Positions 7,461 through 15,306 of a DNA stretch of 45,793 nt are shown here, piece by piece. The notes below the pieces were generated by a model. It was not told the origin of the DNA, searched no databases, and saw only the letters and a program-made list of their open reading frames with translations. Each line of letters begins with the position of its first letter. Within the stretch, counting starts at the first letter, position 1. The translations under genes were made by a program, and so were the position numbers. Source of the DNA: Solirubrobacterales bacterium 70-9 (lineage in GTDB: Bacteria; Pseudomonadota; Alphaproteobacteria; Acetobacterales; Acetobacteraceae); contig CAJCJG010000246.1 in assembly GCA_903970625.1 (NCBI GenBank), forward strand, positions 1 through 45,793, written 5' to 3'.

Positions 7461-8213
7461 ATGGGCGAACTGATCCGCATGTCGCATATCAGCAAATCGT
7501 ACGGCCGCGTGCAGGCTTTGGACGATGTGAGCCTGACGGTCAACGAAAGCGAAATCGTGGGTCTGTTGGGCGACAACGGCGCCGGCAAATCGACGCTGAT
7601 CAAGGTGCTGTCCGGCGCGGTGCCGCTGACCAGCGGCGACATTTTCATTCGCGGGACCAAGGTGACATTGCGCGGCACGACGGACGCGATTTCGCAAGGG
7701 ATCGAGACTATCTATCAGGACTCTGCCCTCGTCACCCAGCTTTCCATTGCGCGAAACCTGTTTTTGGGGCGCGAACCGCTGACGGGTTCGAAACTGTTCA
7801 ATCGGATGGACAGAGCGAAGATGGATGCGGTGGCGCGCGATCTGCTCAAGCGCGTCGGCATCACCAAGAACATTCCGCCCGGCACGCCCATCGGCTCGCT
7901 GTCCGGCGGGGAGCGGCAGGCGGTGGCGATTGCGCGGGCGATGTATTTCGACAGCGACCTGATCATTCTGGACGAACCGACCAACAATCTTGGCGTGGCC
8001 GAGACGCAGGGCGTGTTGCGCTTCGTGCGCGGGGCGAGGGATTCGGGGCACTCCTGCATTTTCATCGCTCACAACATCCACCATGTGTTTCAGGTGGTGG
8101 ACCGCATCGTCGTGATGCGGCGCGGCAAGGTTGTGGCGGACGACATCGATCCAAGGACCAGCACCATCGAACAGGTGGAGCGCGTCATCACCGGCATGGA
8201 CGAGATGCACTGA
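7461..8213 (+). CDS. Sugar-type ABC transporter ATPase, single domain (FrcA-like)
   Basis: 250 residues from ATG 7461, 5 bp after the permease stop. Walker A GDNGAGKST, Q-loop in IYQDS, signature LSGGERQ, Walker B LIILDEP and the H-loop His (AHN) are all present. It has one nucleotide-binding domain, unlike RbsA or XylG, which carry two; this matches the FrcA-type arrangement where a homodimer powers the permease. It converges on the DyP peroxidase gene with only 3 bp between stops. Confidence 0.9.
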   Translation: MGELIRMSHISKSYGRVQALDDVSLTVNESEIVGLLGDNGAGKSTLIKVLSGAVPLTSGDIFIRGTKVTLRGTTDAISQGIETIYQDSALVTQLSIARNLFLGREPLTGSKLFNRMDRAKMDAVARDLLKRVGITKNIPPGTPIGSLSGGERQAVAIARAMYFDSDLIILDEPTNNLGVAETQGVLRFVRGARDSGHSCIFIAHNIHHVFQVVDRIVVMRRGKVVADDIDPRTSTIEQVERVITGMDEMH

Positions 8214-8216
8214 CAG

Positions 8217-9647
8217 CTACAGCGGCGCGGCGCCGGCAAAGTAGCGCAGCGCGCGGACGCCGGGCAGAAAGAAGTAGGCGCCCCCGGCGACCGTGACGAA
8301 TGGCGGCATGGCGGCGAAGCGCCGACGCACGCCGTTGGGTTGCGGCACGCTGAAAGCGTCGGCAGTGTCCCGATTGCCGGTCAACGGATCGGACTCGTCG
8401 CCGAGGCCGGCGAATTTCCCGCTGGACAGCCACGCATTCTGGATGAACTCGAACTGCCGGGCGATGTTGGCGTTGAGGCAGATGAAGTGCAGGCCGGCCT
8501 GCGGATCGGGCGCATCGGGCCTCACGGCCGCTTCCGGGGAGAGTTGTACGCCGAACTCGCGGCCCCGGCGCAGCAGGCGATGGAAACGGCTGGCGGCGAT
8601 CAGATCGTCGCGCAAATCGGGTTGGAAGATGCCGAGCATCTTGACCAGCGTTGCAAGCGTGCCGAGCGGTGCGCCCGGAATATCGCCGGTGCGCGGATTG
8701 GCGCGACGCACATGGGCACCGACCGGACAGCGCAGCCCCGCAGTATCGGCCGCGTAGGTAAATCCATTCCTGGCCAGATCGTCGGCCGCAACACCTTGGA
8801 TCGCGACGCCCGCTTCCTCCAGCGGCGCCCCGTCGCGCCGTCGCCCGACCATCGATTCCGCGAATGTCGTGGCCTCGGCCGCTTGCGAGGCCGCGAAGCG
8901 CCAGAAGGCGCGCACATCCTGATGCAGTTCGCGCAGCACGAGATAGGAGCCGTTACGGCCCAAATCTTGGCATTTGGGGTCGGCGGTACCGACAAATGGC
9001 CGGTCGGTGTACTGGCCATATTCGTTGGGATAACCCAGCACGAATTCGCCGACCGAGATCAGGTTGCCGTAGGGCAGAATGGCTTCCTCGCCGGGCGTGC
9101 GGTCGCCGTGCCAATCGATGTGCGGCTGGCTCACGCCGTCCTTGAAGCCGAACGGCTCGTAGCCGCCCATGTCGGTGGTATCGAGCACCCGCAGCGTCGT
9201 GAACGCTTTCGCAAAGGCCGTGGTCTCGACGCTTTGCCGCAGCGACGCGAGGGCTCCGGGTTTGGCATACAGCAGCAGCAAAGCGTGCGGCGGGACCGCG
9301 CCCCACTCCCACCGGCTTGGCGCATTGATGCCGACATCGCCGAGGCGGCGCGAGCGGCTTTCCTGGCCCGCCATGCCGCCGAGGAACTCGGCCGAAAAAC
9401 CATCGATGACGGCTTGCGACACACCGAGCGCGTGCATGCCTGCCGATGTCAGCGCGACCTGAACGGCGGCTGCAACGTCACGCTGATCCGCCGTCGTGAC
9501 CGGGGCCGTGGCCAGCCACGCGCGCGCGGCCTCGGGGGCTGCGATGGTAAGCACCAGAAAGCAGGCATCCGTCAGGTTGCCGTAACCGGTGTAGAGCAGA
9601 CCTTGCATGTCGGAGAACTCGACGGCGCTCATATCAACGCCAGCCAT
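8217..9647 (-). CDS. DyP-type haem peroxidase
   Basis: 476 residues. The family motif GXXDG appears as G167-F-K-D170-G171, giving the catalytic Asp; the proximal haem ligand is H312 in a GAH segment; a conserved Arg lies in the following ASRFHR segment. The fold is two ferredoxin-like halves around haem b, using hydrogen peroxide to oxidise dyes, phenols or other bulky substrates. No signal peptide or Tat motif is visible, so it is probably cytoplasmic or co-exported. The start at 9647 overlaps the upstream gene by 19 nt; a second Met at residue 6 would shorten the overlap. It ends a leftward operon of three. Confidence 0.9.
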   Translation of the reverse strand: MAGVDMSAVEFSDMQGLLYTGYGNLTDACFLVLTIAAPEAARAWLATAPVTTADQRDVAAAVQVALTSAGMHALGVSQAVIDGFSAEFLGGMAGQESRSRRLGDVGINAPSRWEWGAVPPHALLLLYAKPGALASLRQSVETTAFAKAFTTLRVLDTTDMGGYEPFGFKDGVSQPHIDWHGDRTPGEEAILPYGNLISVGEFVLGYPNEYGQYTDRPFVGTADPKCQDLGRNGSYLVLRELHQDVRAFWRFAASQAAEATTFAESMVGRRRDGAPLEEAGVAIQGVAADDLARNGFTYAADTAGLRCPVGAHVRRANPRTGDIPGAPLGTLATLVKMLGIFQPDLRDDLIAASRFHRLLRRGREFGVQLSPEAAVRPDAPDPQAGLHFICLNANIARQFEFIQNAWLSSGKFAGLGDESDPLTGNRDTADAFSVPQPNGVRRRFAAMPPFVTVAGGAYFFLPGVRALRYFAGAAPL

Positions 9648-10918
9648 GCCCGGGCTTCGTCCTCGCTCATGGCGGCACGCTCAAGCCCCTCGCGAATCAT
9701 CGTGTTGCCTGCGAGGTCGGCGGCCGTCAAATCCGGGTATGCTTTGTACCAAACCTGCGTCGGCACCTGATGCCGCCGAAGAAAATACTTGAATGGCAGT
9801 TCATGCTTGGCACCCCCCAGCAGCAGCCAGGACGTGCGCGGGTAGCCGATGCCATTGCTGAACACGAGGTTCAGCCCATAGGCGACTTTGTTGATGAAAT
9901 CGTCCATGTAGCTGTCCAGACTGCCATCGTAATTGCTAGCGAACAGCAGGCGCCGCCGGTTGTCGAGAAAAACCCAGCGGGCGAAGTGTATGGTGCCAAC
10001 GCGCGCGAGCCGCCCGCGCGTGTACAAGTGCCGGAGGCTGAAATCGAGCACCCAGAACACGAAGATCAGTGTCCACAGGCGGAAGTTTCCCGGCTTGACA
10101 TGGCCGAATGCGCTGAACTGGTTGCTTGCTTGGCGGTCCTCGATCTCGGCCAGCTTCGCGACATGGGCAGGGTCCGGGCGCGGCGTGATCACCGCATCGG
10201 TGGTTTCGCGGGCGCGCAGCACGAACAGGAAAACGGGTGCGCCCACGATCAGCAGTGGCGAGAGCATGAGCAGCGCAAGCGGCACGCCGATCAGGTTCAG
10301 GACGTGGCGCACGTGCCAACCCGCCGGAGTCTGCGCGGATGGCGTCAAGGCTGGCCCGGCGGCGCGCTGATGCGCCGCGAGACGGTGGTGGATGTCCCGC
10401 GCGGATGCACCCGCCAAGCTGTTATCGTTCTGCGAAAGCCATGTGCGTAGCGCGGAGCGAAGTGCCGCTTCCTCGTGGATCTGGCGCACGGTGCGGCCCA
10501 CCCAGTTGACATAACATGCCGCCGGTGCGCGCGAATGCCGCAACATCCAGGCCAGCAAATCACTGCCAGCATCGAAGCCGATGCAGTGCGAGAAGATGCA
10601 CCGCAGGCCGGCGCCCGATCGTGCCGCGAATTCGCCCAGCATCGCTGCGCCGGCCCCATCGCAGTCACCCAGGAACACGAGCCACAGGGGCGCATCGGGC
10701 AAACCTGTGTTGTACAAAGCGAGGTCGCCGAGCGTTTCATCGACAAGAATGACCAGTCGCGCGACGTGCAACCTCTCGTACAGCCCAAACGGCAGCACCG
10801 GGTTGGCAGGATCGACCACGCCAGGGCCACTGTTCAGCGTCGCGAGCAAGGCGCGCAAGTCGGTCTCGGCGCCGGGCCGAATCGGTGCGGCCACCATGAA
10901 ATTCCCCTGCGGGGTCAT
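9629..10918 (-). CDS. Two-TM protein with duplicated DyP-like half domains, unknown function
   Basis: 429 residues; no family name recognised. Two membrane segments lie at about 207-234 and 279-296. The two soluble halves share a pattern: residues 49-112 and 308-356 each have His-x-Ala-Arg-x-Val, then a strand, (G/S)(D/N)xDG, Met-x-(D/E)Phe, and (V/I)FS. This looks like an internal duplication of a ferredoxin-like alpha/beta unit similar in outline to DyP halves, with the membrane hairpin between copies. It begins 19 bp after the small upstream gene and overlaps the DyP gene by 19 nt, so all three are probably translated together. It may anchor the peroxidase at the membrane; that is inference. 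Confidence 0.7.
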   Translation of the reverse strand: MTPQGNFMVAAPIRPGAETDLRALLATLNSGPGVVDPANPVLPFGLYERLHVARLVILVDETLGDLALYNTGLPDAPLWLVFLGDCDGAGAAMLGEFAARSGAGLRCIFSHCIGFDAGSDLLAWMLRHSRAPAACYVNWVGRTVRQIHEEAALRSALRTWLSQNDNSLAGASARDIHHRLAAHQRAAGPALTPSAQTPAGWHVRHVLNLIGVPLALLMLSPLLIVGAPVFLFVLRARETTDAVITPRPDPAHVAKLAEIEDRQASNQFSAFGHVKPGNFRLWTLIFVFWVLDFSLRHLYTRGRLARVGTIHFARWVFLDNRRRLLFASNYDGSLDSYMDDFINKVAYGLNLVFSNGIGYPRTSWLLLGGAKHELPFKYFLRRHQVPTQVWYKAYPDLTAADLAGNTMIREGLERAAMSEDEARAWLALI

Positions 10919-10937
10919 GGCAAACGCCTGGAACCGA

Positions 10938-11369
10938 TCAGAATTGCAGCGCGAAGTCGATCAGCCGGGCCTTGTCCCAATACACCTTGCCGAGATACAG
11001 GCCGGGCGCGATCAAGCGGATCTCGTCGCGAATCCAGTGCGCGACCATCGACGTCTCCGAATAGTCGAGGACGATGCACTCCTTCTGATCGAGCCAGCTT
11101 TTGTCTTTGTAAACGCGCGCGATAATGGCGTTCAATCCGAACGGTCCGACGCGGTTCTTCAGCGTCCCTGTCGTAGGGTCAAACACTTTGCCTTGCCACG
11201 CGAAGTAGCTGATGAAGGCTGCGATCTCCGGGCTGAACGCGGTGCCGGGCGCGATGATCGCCGTGCCGTTCGCCTGCCCTTCCGGGATCGGCCCTGCGTC
11301 GCTGCCGGTGAACAACGCGTCGAGATCCGCTTGCGTCATGCGGAGAAGCTGTGGGACGTCGTAGGCCAT
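10938..11369 (-). CDS. Small conserved-looking protein of unknown function
   Basis: 143 residues, first gene of the leftward trio. No signal peptide or membrane segment. The second half alternates charged and hydrophobic residues in strand-like blocks (KVFD, NRVGPFG, IVLDYSET, IRLIAPGLYLGKVYW), suggesting a small beta barrel of lipocalin or fatty-acid-binding type. That fold guess is mine and weak. Codon use and GC match its neighbours. It is transcribed away from the catalase-like gene across a 152-bp region. Confidence 0.6.
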   Translation of the reverse strand: MAYDVPQLLRMTQADLDALFTGSDAGPIPEGQANGTAIIAPGTAFSPEIAAFISYFAWQGKVFDPTTGTLKNRVGPFGLNAIIARVYKDKSWLDQKECIVLDYSETSMVAHWIRDEIRLIAPGLYLGKVYWDKARLIDFALQF

Positions 11370-11521
11370 CGCGCACCTGCTTCAATGTCGTAACAGCGAC
11401 GATAGTGGCGCCGACGCGACGCGCCGTTCAAGCCCAAACGCCAGATGTGATTGCGGCGCGGCGGCGAAAGCTGCTTACCATGCAATGCGGAATAAACCGG
11501 CTCGCCGAAAGGACATCGCCC
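11370..11521. promoter_or_regulatory. Divergent promoter region of the oxidative lipid cluster
   Basis: This 152-bp gap separates leftward and rightward gene sets and should hold promoters for both. I see an imperfect GTCG(6)CGAC dyad near 11388-11401 but no clear sigma-70 boxes. AAAGGA at 11507-11512 serves as ribosome-binding site for the rightward gene. Confidence 0.4.
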
Positions 11522-12718
11522 ATGTTCTGGCAGACGCTGCACGACGCCGTGGTCGCCTTGCTGCATGTCGAGCGGCGCTTCGAGCCGTTTTTCCGTTCCG
11601 CCGTGGACAATGTGTTGCGCGAGCCGGCAGCGGCGCTGATCCAATTTCTGATCAACCGGCAGCGCCGCCCGGACGGTCTGGCCATCGCCGAGGAGCGGCC
11701 GGAGCCGGACGAGGAACAGCACCTGCAATCGATGATCGACTCGATGTCGGCCTACATGCGGCAGCACTGGCAGCCGGGCAACTACCAGCGCGCCGGCAAT
11801 ACCAAGACGCACGGGCTGGTGCGCGGCACCGTGACCATCCGCGACGACATGCCGGCCGCCTATCGCAAGGGCGTGTTCGCGGTGGCAAAAACCTATCCGG
11901 CGTGGGTGCGGTTTTCCGGCCCCGGTCCGGACTGGCCGCGCGACATCGACGACGTGGGGTTCGTCAGTTGCTCCATCAAGCTGATGGGCGTTCCGGGCGA
12001 GAAACTGCTGCCTGACGAGACTGCGACGCAGGATCTGCTCTCGATCTGCACACCGACGTTCGTGACGCCGGACGCGCGCGCCAATGCCAATTTACAGTCC
12101 TGGATTCTGAAAGGGCGGCCGCTGTTCTACTTCACGAAGCCCGGCGACTCGCACATGCTCGATGGGCTGATGCAGTCCTGGTGGAACAAGACGCAGAGCA
12201 ACCCGCTGGGCGAGCGGTACTGGAGTTGCGTGCCGTACCTGCTCGGCGAGGGGCAGGCGATGATGTATTCGGTCTATCCGCGCTCGACCGTGTATCGCAC
12301 GATCCCGCGCCTGCCGCTGACGCCGCCGGACAATTATCTGCGCGACAATATGGTGCGGACACTGGACCGGCAGGATGTCGAGTTCGACATCATGCTGCAA
12401 TTGCAGACCGATCCTTTCAGAATGCCGATCGAGAACGCCGCCGTGCGGTGGCCGGAAAAGCTCTCGCCGTTCGTGCCGGCGGCGCGGCTGCATATTCCGC
12501 GACAGACATTCGCATCCGCCGAGCAACTGGCGTTCTGCGACAATCTGTCTTTCAACCCATGGCACTGCATCGCCGAACATCGGCCGCTGGGCAACCAGAG
12601 CCGCGCGCGCCGGCGGATGTACGACGAATTGTCGAAATTCCGCCAACGGATGAACCGCAAGCCGCACATCGAACCGACCGGCGACGAGGCGTTCGGGGCG
12701 ACGGTGGCGGCGCGATGA
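11522..12718 (+). CDS. Catalase-related haem protein
   Basis: 398 residues from ATG 11522, chosen for the AAAGGA nine bases upstream; Met codons at 11351 and 11480 have no such site and add unrelated sequence. The core follows catalases: distal His candidate H97 in THGLVRG, the YPAWVRFSG strand, DIDDVGF, and near the C-terminus RXXXY with R363 and Y367, the usual proximal haem ligand. The distal Asn of catalase, in the TP-F strand, aligns with Cys176 here. At under 400 residues it lacks the flavodoxin-like tail of large catalases. Relatives include catalase-fold enzymes acting on fatty-acid hydroperoxides as well as poorly studied proteins, so true catalase activity is uncertain. It overlaps the patatin-like gene by ATGA. 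Confidence 0.82.
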   Translation: MFWQTLHDAVVALLHVERRFEPFFRSAVDNVLREPAAALIQFLINRQRRPDGLAIAEERPEPDEEQHLQSMIDSMSAYMRQHWQPGNYQRAGNTKTHGLVRGTVTIRDDMPAAYRKGVFAVAKTYPAWVRFSGPGPDWPRDIDDVGFVSCSIKLMGVPGEKLLPDETATQDLLSICTPTFVTPDARANANLQSWILKGRPLFYFTKPGDSHMLDGLMQSWWNKTQSNPLGERYWSCVPYLLGEGQAMMYSVYPRSTVYRTIPRLPLTPPDNYLRDNMVRTLDRQDVEFDIMLQLQTDPFRMPIENAAVRWPEKLSPFVPAARLHIPRQTFASAEQLAFCDNLSFNPWHCIAEHRPLGNQSRARRRMYDELSKFRQRMNRKPHIEPTGDEAFGATVAAR

Positions 12719-15306
12719 GCGGCGCCGCCACCGACTGGGCCAACGTCCTGCGCGGAGAATTGGCGGCCGTCCGGCCGACCATCGCGGCGGCGGCAACGGG
12801 CGCCACGCTCGACGACATGCACACCGCGATCGGGGCAGCCGATCCGCCGCTGTCGGCGCTGTGTCTGTCCGGCGGGGGCATCCGCAGCGCATCGTTCGCT
12901 CTCGGCGTGCTGCAAACGCTGGCGCGCTATGGCGTGCTCGGCAAATTCGACTATCTGTCCACCGTCTCCGGCGGCGGCTATATCGGCAGCTTCGTGACCG
13001 CGTGGCGCGCGCAAGCAGGCAACGACGCCGCCGTGTTTGCCGGCCTGGACCGCAGCCGCCCCAACGACGGCGCGGAGGCGACAGAGATCGCGGGCGTGCG
13101 CGCGGACGGCAATTATCTGACGCCGAAACTCGGGCTGCTTTCGGCCGACACATGGACGGTGATCGCCCTGGTGATCCGCAATCTGGTGCTGAACTGGCTG
13201 GTATTCCTGCCGTTCTTCATGGGCATCCTGCTGCTCCCGTGGCTGTGCAAACACCTGCTCGACGCCATCGCATTGGCCGACGGGGCGACCCTTGCCCGCG
13301 TGTTTCTGGGGATCGGGGCCGTTGCGGTCACATTTGGCCTGGGTGCAGCCTCGTTCGAGCGGCGGCGCGCCGAAGGTGGCTGGCTGACCGACATGCGCTT
13401 CGTCTGCTTCGTGCTGCTGCCGATCGCCGCCGCCGCCATGGGATTTTCGGCCGCCGGCGCCGCCCTGGCCTGGACGCACCCGGGGCAAAAGTGGGTGCCG
13501 GCAGACGTGGCCCTGGGCGCGTCGGTCGCCGGCGCGCTCTGCTATGCGCTGGCCTGGTCGGCGGCGGGCGTTTTCCGGCCGGACGAGCGGACGGCGACGG
13601 ACCCGCAGGACAACCCGGTCAAGGAATTCCTCGCCTGGGTCGCGGCCGGCGCCCTCGCCGGCGCGGTGCTGGCGCAGGGCATCTGGTTTGCCGCGTCCAT
13701 CAGCATGGCGTGGCTGACGGCGCTCGGCATCAGTTGGACGATGCTGTCGATCTTCGCGGGCGAACTGCTATTCATCGGCCTGCGCAGTTATAGCCCGCGC
13801 GGCGACATGGACCGCGAATGGCTCGCCCGCGCGGCCGGCTGGCTTGGCGTGTGGGCCGTCGTGTGGTTGCTGGCATCGTCCATCGCGCTGCTCGGCCCGG
13901 CGGAACTTGGGCCTTTCGAAAAATGGGCGATCGGTGCCGTTGGCGGCGTCTCCGGCGTGGTGGCGCTCGTGCTCGGCGGCAGCGCCTGGACGGCGGCAAC
14001 CACCGCAGCGCGTCTTGGCCGCCGATTGTCGCTGACGCAGGTGGCGAGCGTGGCGGGGCTGGTGTTCGCGGTCGTGCTCGCCGTCCTGATCTCGCGGCTG
14101 GATGTGGCGGTGGGCAGGTTGGTCGCGGGCCCGCCGATGGGCGCATGGGTCCGCCCGCTGCTCGATGCCGTCGGCGCAGCGGTGCTCCTTGGGTTCGGGG
14201 CAGTCGCCTCATGGCTCATCAACGTTAATCGCTTCTCGCTGCACGCCGTCTATCGCAACCGGCTGGTGCGCGCCTTCCTCGGCTCGGCGCGTGGGATCAA
14301 GGCGCCGGACCGGACGGACGACCCGTTCACCGGCTTCGACGCGAAGGACAATCCGTGTCTGAGCGAAATGCCGAAGGCGCCGCTGCTCCATGTGATCAAC
14401 GCCGCGCTCAACGTCGTCTCCACCACCAATCTTGCGTGGCAGGAGCGAAAGGCGGAATCGTTCACGCTGACGCCGCTGTCTGTGGGCAACCCGAACGTGT
14501 GCTACCGAGCAACTCAGGATTACTGCAAGGGCAACAGCGAAGGAGGCATAACGCTCGGGACGGCCATGGCGATCTCGGGCGCCGCCGTCAGCCCGAACAT
14601 GGGCTATCACACCTCGCCGCTGCTCGGCTTCCTATTGATGTTGTTCAACGTGCGGCTGGGCTGGTGGCTCGGCAACCCGAAGCACGATTGCTACCGCAGC
14701 GAAGGCCCCACCTTCGGGCTGCTGACGTTGCTGAAGGAATTGGCGAACATGACCACCGCCGGCGGCAAATGGATTTACCTCTCGGACGGCGGGCATTTCG
14801 ACAATCTGGGCATCTACGAGATGGTGCGCCGCCGCTGCCGCTTCATCGTGGTCAGCGATGCCGGCTGCGACCCGGATGCGGCGCTGGCCGATCTGGGGAA
14901 CGCGGTGCGCAAGGCGTCGATCGATTTCGGGGTGCGCATCCGCTTCGACTCGCTGGAGGTTGCGGCAGGTGAACGGCCGCCGAAGGATGGTCCCTTCGCC
15001 TGGCAGGGCAAGATCTGGTATCCGGAATGCGAGGAACCCGGCTGGCTGCTGTATCTGCGGCCGACCTATCGCGGGACCGAGGCCGCCGACATTCGCGCCT
15101 ACGCCCAGGCAAACCCCCGCTTCCCGCACGAATCCACGTCCGAACAATGGTTCGGCGAATCGCAGTTCGAGGCGTACCGTGCGCTTGGCGCGCATCAGAT
15201 GGAGTTGCTCTGCGGCAACTCGCCGCAGCGGCATCCGACTCCGTTGAACCTCGCGGGCCTGCGGCACAAAGCTGAACGGTGTATTTCCCGGCCAGGAGGA
15301 AGCTGA
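12715..15306 (+). CDS. Membrane-embedded patatin-like phospholipase
   Basis: 863 residues. The patatin core is split: the oxyanion loop GGGIRS is at 53-58 and the nucleophile Ser85 sits in TVSGGG, while the catalytic Asp691 is in a DGG motif far downstream. Between them, about 145-520, lie many hydrophobic segments, so a membrane domain seems inserted into the hydrolase. Patatin-like enzymes release fatty acids from glycerolipids by a Ser-Asp dyad. Start ATG 12715 overlaps the catalase-like stop; its own stop overlaps the next start (TGATG at 15304-15308), showing translational coupling. The membrane domain implies action on the inner membrane's own lipids. Substrate is unknown. Confidence 0.85.
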   Translation: MSGAATDWANVLRGELAAVRPTIAAAATGATLDDMHTAIGAADPPLSALCLSGGGIRSASFALGVLQTLARYGVLGKFDYLSTVSGGGYIGSFVTAWRAQAGNDAAVFAGLDRSRPNDGAEATEIAGVRADGNYLTPKLGLLSADTWTVIALVIRNLVLNWLVFLPFFMGILLLPWLCKHLLDAIALADGATLARVFLGIGAVAVTFGLGAASFERRRAEGGWLTDMRFVCFVLLPIAAAAMGFSAAGAALAWTHPGQKWVPADVALGASVAGALCYALAWSAAGVFRPDERTATDPQDNPVKEFLAWVAAGALAGAVLAQGIWFAASISMAWLTALGISWTMLSIFAGELLFIGLRSYSPRGDMDREWLARAAGWLGVWAVVWLLASSIALLGPAELGPFEKWAIGAVGGVSGVVALVLGGSAWTAATTAARLGRRLSLTQVASVAGLVFAVVLAVLISRLDVAVGRLVAGPPMGAWVRPLLDAVGAAVLLGFGAVASWLINVNRFSLHAVYRNRLVRAFLGSARGIKAPDRTDDPFTGFDAKDNPCLSEMPKAPLLHVINAALNVVSTTNLAWQERKAESFTLTPLSVGNPNVCYRATQDYCKGNSEGGITLGTAMAISGAAVSPNMGYHTSPLLGFLLMLFNVRLGWWLGNPKHDCYRSEGPTFGLLTLLKELANMTTAGGKWIYLSDGGHFDNLGIYEMVRRRCRFIVVSDAGCDPDAALADLGNAVRKASIDFGVRIRFDSLEVAAGERPPKDGPFAWQGKIWYPECEEPGWLLYLRPTYRGTEAADIRAYAQANPRFPHESTSEQWFGESQFEAYRALGAHQMELLCGNSPQRHPTPLNLAGLRHKAERCISRPGGS

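Noticed and set aside
8340-9770. 476-codon open frame antisense to the DyP peroxidase
   Set aside because: It mirrors the DyP gene; its translation is Arg/Gln/Ala-rich with no domain, while the minus strand has a full DyP motif set.
11351-11521. Earlier starts for the catalase-like gene
   Set aside because: The added residues do not resemble catalases and the good ribosome-binding site is just before 11522.
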